Below are positions 35,602-46,047 of a stretch of DNA of 64,000 bases, piece after piece. The notes below the pieces were generated by a model. It was not told the DNA's origin. It saw only the letters and a list, made by a program, of their open reading frames with translations, and searched no databases. Position numbers and translations under genes: made by a program. The DNA is taken from positions 35,027,501 through 35,091,500 of the forward strand of contig BSWB01000004.1 in the NCBI GenBank assembly GCA_033239125.1, read 5' to 3'. Numbering within the stretch: position 1 is the first letter of the stretch; each line of letters begins with the position of its first letter. Origin of the DNA: Fagopyrum homotropicum. Lineage: Eukaryota > Streptophyta > Magnoliopsida > Caryophyllales > Polygonaceae.

Positions 35602-37002
35602 ATGAGTTCTGATAGATTTTTAGCCCTTAGGGATAGATCCTCTCCTTCCCCTTCTTCTTCCTCATCCCGACCTTCTATCCCGGTGATCCACGAGAGACAC
35701 CGGGTAGATTATGATCGCATTGCTAGTCGTCCTGTCATCGCTCCTAGATTTCTGGACGTTTCTGCCTTTGATTGTCTCCACGTAGATGGAGAGCTTAGGA
35801 GGATGATCACCACCGTCGGGCTGGATCAGTTTACTGAGATCCGAGCCCCAGCCTACCTCGAGCCGACCCTCGAGTTTGTCAGTTCCTTCACTTACCTCCC
35901 CACAGAGAGGGCTGTGAAGTACCGGTTGATGAACCGGAACTACATAGTACCTCTTGACCACTGGAGAGACATTTTTGGCTTCCCTGCCCCCACTGCTGTA
36001 GACTTCCCGACCCGAGCTGTAGCTAGAGAGTTCTGGGGTCAGATCGCCCACATCACGAGGCACGCAGATAGGTGGCGCCCTGGTGATTCCAGGGCGAAGC
36101 TTATTTATCATCTAGCCTTTCGATTGGTACACATGATCTTCAGCGAGACGCTTCTGGCGCGTATTGAGACGCCCCAGAAGGTCCGACAGGGGGAGCTCTT
36201 CTCTTTATACTGCATGGTCACAGGAGGATACCCTGACTTTGGCTTGATGCTGGCAGAGGATCTGCACAGGATCAAGGCCAAGGGGAAGGGAGATATATGC
36301 TGCGGAGGGATAGTGACCCATATCGCTAGGTATCAGGATATGGATCTGAGCAGGTGTACCATGGTGGCGGCTGCCAAGCCGCTCGGACTTCAGGAGATGA
36401 TTACTCGGAGGATTCTAGTTCACCGAGGACTGACTACACCCTACGTCGCTATGCCATGGGAGCTGACTGCACCTCAGGGCATCAGATGGTCTGCACAGTT
36501 CTCTGTCTTTGATCCACATTTCTGGCAGACTGCTTGGGGTCCACTTATGGAGGATTACAGAGAGGGAGCAGCTGCCCCTGCTGAGGCTGAGGAGGAGGCT
36601 GAGGATGAGGATGACGACGATGATGAGACAGTGGATGAGAGAGGAGGTGGCGTCCTGATGGACACAGGTACAGATACAGCTGGGACGAGCGCACCACCTA
36701 TTATTGATTTAGATGATGAGGAGGACACTGAGCCGGCGCCAGCCGCGACGTCTCCAGTCAGACCTGCTGGACGCAGGAGGCGTGGAGTGAGGGACAGAGC
36801 TGCACACCGACGGATCGATGACCTGACGGATCAGGTTATCGACTCATATGCTGCACTTTCGCTGGATATCCGCGAGATGCAGGAGCGGCAGCATCATCAG
36901 CACATGATGGCTCAGCTACAGTTTGAGCGTATCATGGGCTATCCCTATGACCCGACTCAGTACCCCTACATACCACCACCACCGCCGGATCAGGACTACT
37001 GA
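35602..37002 (+). CDS. Intact ATHILA-type third ORF, 466 residues
   Basis: ATG at 35602 (MSSDRFLALRDRSS), TGA at 37000-37002, no interruption. A Ser/Pro-rich N-terminus is followed by a globular region matching the third ORF of A and B. Shared motifs are FVSSFTYLPTERAVKYRLMN, AKLIYHLAFRLVH, IETPQKVRQGELFSLYCM, GGIVTHIARYQDMDLSRCTM and PLGLQEMITR. Then come an acidic run (about residues 330-350), an RRRRGVRDR basic patch, a likely helical segment (DLTDQVIDSYAALSLDIREM) and a proline-rich end. I see no signal peptide or membrane segment, so it is not an obvious envelope protein despite its 'env' position. It belongs to the ATHILA ORF-1-like proteins of unknown role. It is the only long undamaged gene in the window. 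Confidence 0.88.
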   Translation: MSSDRFLALRDRSSPSPSSSSSRPSIPVIHERHRVDYDRIASRPVIAPRFLDVSAFDCLHVDGELRRMITTVGLDQFTEIRAPAYLEPTLEFVSSFTYLPTERAVKYRLMNRNYIVPLDHWRDIFGFPAPTAVDFPTRAVAREFWGQIAHITRHADRWRPGDSRAKLIYHLAFRLVHMIFSETLLARIETPQKVRQGELFSLYCMVTGGYPDFGLMLAEDLHRIKAKGKGDICCGGIVTHIARYQDMDLSRCTMVAAAKPLGLQEMITRRILVHRGLTTPYVAMPWELTAPQGIRWSAQFSVFDPHFWQTAWGPLMEDYREGAAAPAEAEEEAEDEDDDDDETVDERGGGVLMDTGTDTAGTSAPPIIDLDDEEDTEPAPAATSPVRPAGRRRRGVRDRAAHRRIDDLTDQVIDSYAALSLDIREMQERQHHQHMMAQLQFERIMGYPYDPTQYPYIPPPPPDQDY

Positions 37003-38467
37003 GGAGCTGCAGGGTTTATTTATTATATTTTTTATGCAGTTCGGCTCTCATCCGGTGAGTCCTCTTTTATTTAGACTTTTATTATACCCACTGGGACAGT
37101 GTGTCTCAAGTATGGGGTGTTTGTTATTTGACTATGTGGCTACCTTTGATGTATTCGACATTTTTGATGTATTTTATTTATCGGATATTTTCATATTTAT
37201 GCTTCATTTGCCTTTACATGATTATCTGGTATTACATGCATACTTACAGGTTATATGATTGAGAAAAAACGTCGAAACTGAAAGAAAACTGGTTTTAAAA
37301 AAAAAATTTTTGGACCTCGACCGGGACAGTTCTAGCCGAACGAGGTGATTCACCTCGGTTGACTTAAGAACACCTCGACCGAGGTAGGTTAACTGAGAGT
37401 TTTCGAAAACGATTTTTGTACTACTTATCTGGATATGACCTCAGTGAAGATTTTGTTTACCTACTGGTTTTAAATTCTTTATGTGTTTGAAAGGTTTTAT
37501 AATATGTTTAAGTTGCTAAATGCTTTGTTTGAAATTATTGGCATGTTTAATACTTTGTTTCTATCCAAATTATGTTGGATTTGAAGGTTGACACCGCAGG
37601 ATAAGTTCTCTCACTCTCTTCTTGGAAAGATCAAGGCAATTCACTCTTTTCTTCTTCTTCTTCTTGATCATGCTTAACCCCTCATATACATTTTGCCTCC
37701 CTTTACCTATCCGGGAATTAGGAAGCAAGCAAGTGGTGAAAGCAAGTTAAAGTTGAGAAGTGGGCTGGAAGTGAAAGTCTTAGAAAGCAATTATAGGTTT
37801 GGGGAAGTCAATCATGAAGATGAGTAACTCGGCACCATTCACATAGCCGGGTGTTTGTGTCTTGCCAAAGTCGGATTGAGCGATATTCCTAACGGGTCAT
37901 GGTATGTGCATCAAGGGTTTGATGCATCTCAAAAAATTGAAGATTGCGGATCTCCTAGGCTTCGGTTATTGTGCACCTCTGTCCATGCATCCCAAAAAGT
38001 AAAGTAAAAGAGAAAAAAAGTGCGAAATAAGCAAAGCTTATTGGTGGAAGATGTTGCAAGTCAAAGTGAAAGTGAAGTTCATCCTTTTCCCGGATTCTAG
38101 CACCACATTACCTTACATACATCCCTACCCTACACGTTTCTTGACCTTTTCTTTTGGGAAGCCCTTGAGACCTTGAGCTTGTTGATTGACTTAGCGGTCT
38201 AAATCGGATTATACATGATTAATTTTGATAATTATGATTTATTATGCATTCTATGATTTTGTGCAAAGATGAACAACTTTCCTATATTTATAAAATGTTT
38301 TAAGCATATTGAGTTTTTAAATTCCAGGAAGTATTCTCTTAGAGTGATCTATGATAGTTGCACACCATAAAATGTTTTTGAAAAGCTTTTTCATTAATTT
38401 TCTTGACTTATAATCCATTCTATCTTGTCTTCTATATAAGGAACTTGCTTGGGGACAAGCAAGGGCT
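37003..38467 (+). other. 3' noncoding region of element C
   Basis: Contains a polypurine-like copy (37108-37119), a palindrome cluster at 37315-37384 (perfect CCTCGACCGAGG at 37373-37384), and a block about 37797-37950 strongly conserved with element B that reads LGTIHIAGCLCLAKVGLS in one frame. The rest is AT-rich with no ORF. Confidence 0.6.
37108..37119 (+). other. Second polypurine-like motif after ORF3
   Basis: AAGTATGGGGTG, 1.36 kb upstream of the true 3' polypurine tract and sharing AAGTATGGGG with it. The same motif in the same place occurs in B (56544-56555, minus). Confidence 0.5.
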
Positions 38468-38480
38468 AAGTATGGGGTAT
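38468..38480 (+). other. 3' polypurine tract of element C
   Basis: AAGTATGGGGTAT just before the 3' LTR, preceded by GCTTGGGGACAAGCAAG, which is itself an inverted repeat. B has the same arrangement. Confidence 0.75.
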
Positions 38481-38482
38481 TT

Positions 38483-40227
38483 TGATAGCATGAATTATAG
38501 TCTAGTTTTTGGGGTTTGTTTGGACGTTTTATCTTTCATAATCTGTATGTTTGTATATACATTATGTGATTTTACTACCATTTCATCTACCTTTGCGAGA
38601 ATCGAGGTCTACACCTAGTTTCGTTGTAATTGCAGGTAATATGGTACGTTTTGCATCAAAAAGGAGCAAAAGGAGTCATGAGTCATTTGGAGCTACATCC
38701 AGGAAGCATAGCCATGGATTGAAGATCCACTTTGGAGCAGATTCGAGAGATTTCACATCCAGTTGAGACTCACCTCGGTTGACCAGAGATTCATCTCGAC
38801 CGAGGTGATCCAGGGACGCCGACTCGACCGAGGCGAATACCTAGGACGCGGCGAGAATATTTTATTCTTGGAAGAGATCTTTTAAATTTGGAAAGTGATC
38901 TTATATTTCTGGGCTTGGCTTCTGGAAGGAAGGAGATATGCAAAATATATATTTTACCTATATTTATGGGATAATATCTTCTTAAGATTTATTATCTTTG
39001 GAGGGTTATTTTCCTATAAAAAGGGTCGGATTTCCCACAATTCAAGAACCCCGCATACACGAACATCCGCCTACACCGAAAAAGACGCAGCAGCCGCATA
39101 CCCCAATTTGGGAGAGAGTTGAAGAACCTTTTTGAAGGTTGAAGGAAGATTGAATTCCATAGCTTTTATAGCTTTATTGAAGGGTTTTGTAAGATTGTCT
39201 TCAATTCCCTCAATTGTTGTCTTGTCTTTTTGGATTGTTATCCAAGGAACGCCTTGTTGTGATATTTGATTCAGTTATTGAAGTCTTTTCATTAAATTCT
39301 TCTTTGTTCAAATATTCACCTTCTTCCCTTACATTTAATACTTTCATAATGATGATGAGTGGCTAATTTCCTTGTGTGATTCTAGGGTGATTGGCTGAAG
39401 GTTGTGGGAAAAACAATGATAGAATAATCTTAGATTTCAGTAGGATCCTGAAAGTTCGAGTCTTTAACCTTAACCCTAAGCATCTCGTTCGGTTGATGAA
39501 CATCTCGGCCGGGGTGGAATTCTTCTGACCGAGGTGACTTATCCGACCTTAAACTGAGAGTTAAGTGTTAGAGTTTGCCAAATTCTATTCTTATTACACC
39601 TTTCCTGGTTAAATGCAAGCTTAGGATGAGACTTACCCGGTAATTCCTTAGTTTGTATACCAACGATCATAAGTGTAGGTAATAAAGGTTTAGCCTTTAT
39701 TGGGGTTTGAGTGTGCTTCCATCCCATCTTTGTGAGTTAGCCTGAGACTTACCCAGTAAAGGTTGATTCTATTCCCTTAGATGGTATGTTAGTTTGAGGT
39801 TATAGTTCTTTATCTTGATTCCTTGAGACTTACCCGGTAATAGGAGTTACGGTTTAGGATTAGTGTGTAGTGAGACTTACCCGGTGATCTACTCCACTTT
39901 AGAAACACCTTCCCCACGCAAAAATCTCAGCTTTGTCCGCTTATCTACAGATCTTGAGTTGGAACCACAACTAGATGCTTTAATCCCTAGAATTGCATGT
40001 TTGCTTTATTGACTCCTTATTCATCTTTGATTGTATTAATCACTCTTGTGGTTAGAACTAACGTAGCATACCGTGTTGACTTTGTTTCACCGAGTCCCTG
40101 TGATCGACCCCTGGAATTTTCTTGCTTTTACTACGATTGACCCGTACACTGCGGGTTCGCATCCTTGTTTTAAGCTTAAGTCTAGGGTTATAAATTTAAA
40201 GCTTGCACACACCGTTTGGAGCGAACA
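38483..40227 (+). repeat. 3' LTR of Athila C
   Basis: Same length as the 5' LTR with about nine base differences and no indels by eye; followed by the target duplication GTTTG at 40228-40232. Confidence 0.96.
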
Positions 40228-40545
40228 GTTTGGCTATAAGCTTTAGCCAACCTAGCTGCATTATCACAATGAATTGAGATAGGAGAAACTGGTTTTGGCC
40301 ATAGAGGAATTTCTAGAACCAAATTTCTTAGCCATTCAGCTTCCTTACCAGCAACGGCAAGTGCCACAAACTCGGACTCCATGGTCGAGGTTGTGATACA
40401 TGTTTGCTTCTTTGAAGCCCACGAAATGGCACCACCACCTAACAAGAAAACCCATCCTGTGATGGATGAGCGATCATCTAGATTAGTGATCCATGACGCA
40501 TCCGTGAACGCCTTTGGTATTAGGGGGACGGACGAATGAGGTTCA
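40228..40545 (-). pseudogene. pol: Copia RNase H, N-terminal part
   Basis: Minus strand: FTDASWITNLDDRSSITGW, then GGGAISWASKKQT, TTSTMESEFVALAVAGKEA and SIHCDNAARLAKAYSQT, classical copia RNase H motifs with the D, E and D residues. It is cut at 40228 by Athila C and continues at 28831. Upstream of about 40545 the coding similarity stops, so RT is lost. Confidence 0.9.
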
Positions 40546-41768
40546 AGCTTATGATTTTGTCCTATCTATGATATCATATGGTAAAGCCTTCACCATACAT
40601 AGATTTGGTCAAAACATCTTCCTTCTTCAAACTTGCTTGGTTTGACTTAATTACGGTTTTAACCAAAGTCAACCATTAAGTTTGATCATATCAGAACCTA
40701 TATGCCCCTTGATTATTCCATAGATCCAACAAATTCACACTCGATGTTTCTTCCTCAAAGTGTCTTCCTTTTACCGTCTTTCAAGCCTTTGTACATGTTC
40801 TACGACTACAAGAATTTTCCAAGATAAGTCGGTTGAGAACAAGGCCAAATCGGTTGAACCGACCACTTAGAATAGATCGACTCAATCGGAACGATCGCTA
40901 AGCACCCTTTGCCAAATCCACATCTTGATCCTTGAAAGTCCATGTTTGGACGCAACAAAAGTCTTGTCCATACTAGTACACTACAAGAACTCATGATCGT
41001 AACGTCAGAGCACAACCTAGACAGACCGAGTGTAGCTTAGATGACCCTAGGCATAAGCTTAGTCCATCCCGGTATAGTCTGAGCACTACCCGACATAGTC
41101 AAGACATAGGATAGACTAAGCATGAACGTTCGGTTCACGAGCAAGGCTTTTCCCAAGCCATGTGTGTGCACGTATAGTGCACGTTCGTGCGCTTGATCCA
41201 TCAAAGTCTTGCCAACGCTCCTGCTAGTGCTTGAGCATGTTCTAGGGATGCATGATCATGCACCTATCCATCGAAACCCCATCGCCATGTCGAGACACAC
41301 TTAGTATCACGTCACTTGGGTATGTGAACCTTGAACTTGACATGCCTCGATCCTCCTAGACTCCGAATGCAAGTCTACCAAACTTTGAGAGTCTAAAAGT
41401 AATTGTAATCCAAAGTTAAGTTATTCTTGGATATTTAGGATGATATCAAAACTTTACTTAGATTATTTTCAAGTCCATGATTTTCGTCCATTTAACAAAT
41501 GTGTTAACATTCGATTTCTCCACGAAGTATAATCGAAACATACATACTTGAAAATCTTACTTAAAATATATGTCAAGTGTTCATACTTATGATTCAATTA
41601 AGATCATATCCATGAAGTTGTATTCCTTTGTTTGAAAATGTAAAATAAATCAAACAAAATCTTAACATTCGATTTTAACACAAATTATAATCGAAACAAA
41701 CACACTTCAATCCTTTATTTCAATAGTAGTATCATTACAAAGCATATAGGCCGAAGCCTACAACATAC
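40546..41768 (-). other. Noncoding spacer inside the copia element
   Basis: It lies where protease, integrase and RT should be. No matching motif (no GKGY, no YVDD) was found on either strand. It may be filler captured during the internal deletion, or heavily decayed sequence. Confidence 0.5.
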
Positions 41769-42419
41769 TTAAGATCTATACTGAAACCATTCCTCCTTCG
41801 AAAATATTTGTTCCGGTTGTACTTTGTCAAACAAGTTCAACTTCTCCCAAAAGAGTGCATGGTGTTCTAGTTTTTCTAGAGACAATCCATCAGTTAGCAA
41901 CCACATTATAAGGCTCTTAAAGTCATTCCATGAAGAGGGAAACTTATAAATAATTATGCCCACCGAAATTGATTCATCAAACCACTTGTTGAACTTCTTC
42001 ATATAACACAAGATCTCTTTGATCTCAAAGAATTGACTTTTCATTGAACGAGTCTCTTCTATCTTGTACTTATAGAACATCATTTCATGTATCGTTCCAT
42101 AGTACTCAATTTCAAGCAAATCCCATAGTTCCTTTGCAGAATCAACATCTTCATAAATGTCAATCAAGTATGATGTCACACCCCTAAGAATTATAGCGCG
42201 ACACAAAGCATTATCAATCGACCATGTATTGGCTCGACATGCATCCATTGTATCTTCTTTCTTGAATAACCCCTTCGGCTTGTGTTCCCATAGAACATGG
42301 TCCAACTTCAGAGTGGAAAGGATTTGCAACATCTCTCTTTGCCATGTCCAAAAGGACATCCTCTCAAAACCTTCCAATTTCTTAGAGGGCACTAGGTCTT
42401 TGGCAACCATTTCCGTCAT
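41769..42419 (-). CDS. gag: Copia gag (UBN2-type), truncated
   Basis: ATG at 42419 (MTEMVAKDLVPSKKLEGFER). FWTWQREMLQILSTLKLDH, WSIDNALCRAIILRGV, AKELWDLLEIEYYG and LPSSWNDFKSL-like residues (FPSSWNDFK) follow the copia gag pattern. The N-terminal in-frame extension to 42512 runs through an AT microsatellite and is unlikely to be translated. The frame ends at 41769 after about 216 residues, before any zinc knuckle, so the protein is short for a copia gag. Confidence 0.82.
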   Translation of the reverse strand: MTEMVAKDLVPSKKLEGFERMSFWTWQREMLQILSTLKLDHVLWEHKPKGLFKKEDTMDACRANTWSIDNALCRAIILRGVTSYLIDIYEDVDSAKELWDLLEIEYYGTIHEMMFYKYKIEETRSMKSQFFEIKEILCYMKKFNKWFDESISVGIIIYKFPSSWNDFKSLIMWLLTDGLSLEKLEHHALFWEKLNLFDKVQPEQIFSKEEWFQYRS

Positions 42420-42521
42420 CCTTGTCTTAACACAATCAAGCCAACAAAATAATATCAAATGACACACAACAATATAACAAACATATATATATATATATAA
42501 AACGTAATACACTTAGAAGAT

Positions 42522-43776
42522 TGTTGGATTTTCGGCGTCCAGTTTTAGACCAAAGGGTCATAGTCTCACTTAAGTGAGTAGACGGTTGTCCCAATTGCCA
42601 ATCAAATTAATATGATTTATCTTGAAGTGAAATAAATTATTAAACAAGGGTTTGTAATCTCCACAAAGGAGTAGACAAAACCCAACCAAGAGTTTGTAAT
42701 CTCCAAAAGGAGTAGACTAGACTCTAATAGAAATTAAATTAAATTAAATTGCAAGTCTTATAAACTGATTGTTATATGTTAAAACATTGACTTGGATTAT
42801 GTAATGAGTCATTCATAAATGAATTTTCCTTCTAAGTGTATTCTCCCCTACACCGGGAATATCCAAATACCTTAGTGGGATAAAACGTTACACGTTACAA
42901 AGACTAAGTAAGAGACTTACTTGTCTTACTTTGTAGAAAGGGTATTCCTAGGTTTTGTCAATACAAAACCAAACTAAGATGGATGCATATCCTTTGTCAA
43001 TACAAAGGAACTATACTGGTCTTTCGAGTTTTGCAAACAAGCTTATAAGAAGGCCTATCCAATGTTAATACAATGGAACTAAAAGCTTTATTGTTGCAAA
43101 AACGAATGTTTTATCAAGTACAAATGGCTCTCCCTTTTATAGGCATAGGGGGGCACGGTTTTGGGGAGTTAAAAGAGGTTAAAATCGGTTATGGAAGTTA
43201 CGTGGAAGTTACTTGGAAGATGGGCCTTGAAGCCCTAGAAAGCCCGAGGCCCGAGGCCCACATAGGGAGCCCAAAACCGCTCCCCGGAGCTAGCTTAGAG
43301 CTAGCTTATTTTTCTTGGTCCAAACACTTCCAATGAGCTTCATTCACTTTAATATAGCTAGAGTAAGCTCCATGATCCTCAAACACTCAATATCTTAGCT
43401 CAAGCTAGTGTAGCTCCTTAAGAAGCTCACTAGCTGCTTCATTTGACATTCACTAAGCATTTGAGCTTGGATTGCTCCCAATTTTTAACCACATATTCTT
43501 TAGCCAATATAAGACCTAAGAACCAAAGGGGTGCCGATAAAATGTGGCTAAAAAGCCCCAAACATCGGCCTTCTAAAAGCTAGCACAAGTTGACCTTGTC
43601 GTGAATCACCTTACTTTGATTCGACTCCCCTTATAATACTAGTTGTTCTTAGTGCCGGTCACTTGTCTTGCCTCCCGCAACCCGGACCATAGTGACACAC
43701 ATGTGAACAACTCATTGCACCTTGTCTCAAGACAAGCTCAACGGTTACAATGAAGACTTAGCCCAAATCTCCAACA
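42522..43776 (-). repeat. Copia 5' LTR (right copy)
   Basis: 1255 bp, TGTTGG to CCAACA, with TATAAAAGGG on the minus strand at 43132-43141. Next to it, inside, is a TA microsatellite at about 42483-42499. I could not identify a clear primer binding site. Confidence 0.9.
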
Positions 43777-44379
43777 GATCCTCTCTAACAAGAGGAAACT
43801 GGAAGACTTTGGAGAAGTCAAGATGAGTTCGGAATCGTCGGATCTCATCAAAACAATGAAGGAAAAGATGCCCCCAAAGCTTAATGATCCGGGGTCATTT
43901 TGTGTTCCAATTAGAGTAGGAGAAGCCACATATGATGCATTATGTGACTTAGGAGCAAGCGTTAGCATCATACCGCTTGCCTTATGCAAGAAAATCGGTT
44001 TAGGTGAACCTAAACCGGTGAAGATGATGCTATACATGGCGGATCGATCCATAACTCGTCCCGTCGGTATCATTGAGAACGTCCCGGTCAAGCTTGGTAA
44101 AATCTGCGTTCCAATAGATTTTGTTGTGCTTGACATTCCTGTAGATAGTCCGGTTCCGATCATACTCGGAAGACTGTTTCTTGCAACTTCCGGTTGTATG
44201 GTAGATTGCAAGAATGCTAGACTTTCTTTCGACATAGGAGAGGAGAAAGTAGAGTTTGTTCTTTCTAATTTGGTGAAAGAGCCAGCTCTTGAAGAAGATA
44301 TGTTTAACATCCATGACGAAGAGGCATCTAGAGAGGAAGTAAGCTCGATTATATTCAAGGATCCATTGCAAAAGGTGAT
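43777..44379 (+). pseudogene. pro: Athila E protease, continuation after copia
   Basis: It resumes with NKRKLEDFGEVKMSSESSDL and carries the aspartic protease site DLGASVSIIPLALC, then MADRSITRPVG and VLDIPVDSPVPIILGR, matching B and C. It stops at DPLQKVI where the LTR of B begins at 44380. RT, integrase and ORF3 of E are not in the window. Confidence 0.88.
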
Positions 44380-46047
44380 TATTCGCCACTTAGCGTGCGT
44401 GCAAATAAGCTTTAAATTTATAAAACTAGAATCAAGCAAGCAAACCCGCAGTGTACGGATCCGCGTAGTAAAGCAAGAATTCCAGAGTATCGAACACAGG
44501 GATTTGGGGGGAACAAATTCAATTGTAAAGTTGTCAAGCAAGTAAAAGGGTAAAGCTTTGCAAATATATTGGGAAAACAGCAACCCTAAAGATCCAGGTG
44601 TCTAATTGTGGCAATCGATTCAAGATATACTAAAGAATTAAGGACAAAGTTAAGAGTTGCAAATGTATGCTAAGGTAAAGCAATGTACGGTGAAGTTCCA
44701 GAACTTTATATGACTTATCTAAAGACACTCTCTATAAAGGTTGTTGAGACTTCAGTATAGAAAGGATCTATGAATAAGAATTAATCTCAAATACCCAAAC
44801 TTGTAACCCAAGGATCAAGACTAACTAAACCGATTAAGGTTGTGACACTCGAAATCGAAGTAGAGGTTGTTGAGGCTTCACTACTACCTAGAAAAGGGCA
44901 AACCAAGACTAGATTAAAGCTAATCTTTAACCTTGGATCAAAGTAAAAGCGAAATTCGTAAACTGGTATAAATTACGGGCAGATCTTGAGTTCCACGGCC
45001 GTGGAATCTCAAGAACAAACCGTGATTTTGGTTCGTCGGCGAAATCTCTCTAACTCTCAGGGTTCAATCTGTTACGATCGATCTATCATCATCTAAACCA
45101 CAACTATCAACCCTTCACCTTAGAATTGCTAAAGGGTTTTAGCCAATAAGTGTCATTATAATATCAAAATCAAGTTTAAAAAGAATGAAAGATGAAAACC
45201 TTTGGAAACCTCAATAAAACTCAATTCAATCTCAAATCCACACACAAAAGGAATAATGTATATCGGATTCGGAAGCAAACACAAACCAATAACAATCCTT
45301 GATAAGAACGAAGAACGGGATGTCAATCCGTCTTCTAATCAAACCTAAGGACAAAAGGCGTAACTTCCGCCACAAGCAAATCCCAAATCTTCAAACCCTC
45401 GCGAATCACGTTTGCAAGCGCAAATCTCCGGACGTCCAATGCATCCCTAAGCACGTGTGTCAAATTCTCTCCTCTCTAGCCTTTTTATAAGAAAGGATAA
45501 AATAACCGTCCGGCCCATGTGCGTAAACGATGTGGCAATAATTAATTCGACAAAAGATCGCCTAAATCACGGTCTCATGGAGTTCCACGACCGTGGTTTA
45601 GAGTGTGGAAGTGGATTACGGTTCCATATGATTTCCACGACCGTACTTTATACCGTGTAACTCTCTGGAATACTCCACGTTCATGATGCCAAGATCCACG
45701 GCCATGGTTTAGAGCGTGGACTTCTCTACGACCGTATTTTAGAGCGTAGAAGTGTAAATTTCTTGTGATTTCCTTTGTGTCGTGCCATTCCTCATCCTAG
45801 CATCTCCTTTGACTTCTTTGAAGTGTCCTTAATCCTTGGATGTGCTCAAATATTCTCCCATCTCTCTCAAATGGTTCGGTTTTCGCTCTTATTCACCTAT
45901 AATCAACACAAAGCTAATGTAGACCTCCATATCGAAAATATAGACAAACTAGCTAACAAATGCTTCAATGCCTTATCAATGAACACTATAATGGATGAAA
46001 AACAATTAGAAAAAGTGCCTTGAATATCGCAATATTTCGTGCTAACA
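44380..46047 (-). repeat. 3' LTR of Athila B (1668 bp)
   Basis: Minus strand begins TGTTAGCACG at 46047 and ends GGCGAATA, where CA is expected (one change). A polypurine tract lies at 46050-46062. CCACGGCCGTGG at 44993-45004, variants at 45585-45596 and 45696-45707. TATAAAAAG on the minus strand at 45481-45489. Closest to the LTR at 4517-6178. Confidence 0.92.

Larger units (their letters stand above)
28832..40227 (+). mobile_element. Athila element C, complete ends but lacking RT and RNase H (11,396 bp)
   Basis: LTRs 28832-30576 and 38483-40227 are equal in length (1745 bp) with about nine differences by eye. The flanking 5-bp duplication is GTTTG (28827-28831 and 40228-40232). Order is LTR, tRNA-Asp PBS, gag, protease, integrase, hairpin, spacer, ATHILA-type ORF, 3' region, polypurine tract, LTR. 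The segment from the end of protease to just before integrase, which in A and B encodes RT and RNase H, is missing. Movement must therefore have used enzymes supplied in trans. At an assumed 1.3e-8 substitutions per site per year the LTRs suggest about 0.2 million years. Confidence 0.95.
26861..43776 (-). mobile_element. Ty1/copia element inserted in Athila E, internally deleted
   Basis: Two direct LTRs (26861-28107 and 42522-43776) end in TGTTGG and CCAACA and are flanked by the 5-bp duplication GATCC (26856-26860 and 43777-43781). Minus-strand order is 5' LTR (right), gag, a spacer, RNase H, polypurine tract, 3' LTR (left). Protease, integrase and RT are absent. Athila C (28832-40227) sits inside its RNase H. 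LTRs differ by roughly 2-3% by eye, including small indels. Confidence 0.9.

Noticed and set aside
35602..37002. Third ORF as a retroviral envelope glycoprotein
   Set aside because: No signal peptide, membrane segment or furin-like site can be seen; the match is to ATHILA ORF-1-like proteins.
40979..40990. CACTACAAGAAC inside the copia spacer, resembling a CACTA terminal repeat
   Set aside because: Single short match with no partner end or subterminal repeats.
42420..42512. N-terminal extension of copia gag (Tyr/Ile/Cys-rich)
   Set aside because: Encoded by a TA microsatellite and leader; homology starts at the ATG at 42419.
43738..44583. 281-residue minus-strand frame across the end of copia, E protease and B LTR
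   Set aside because: It crosses two insertion junctions and is antisense to the protease; not a gene.
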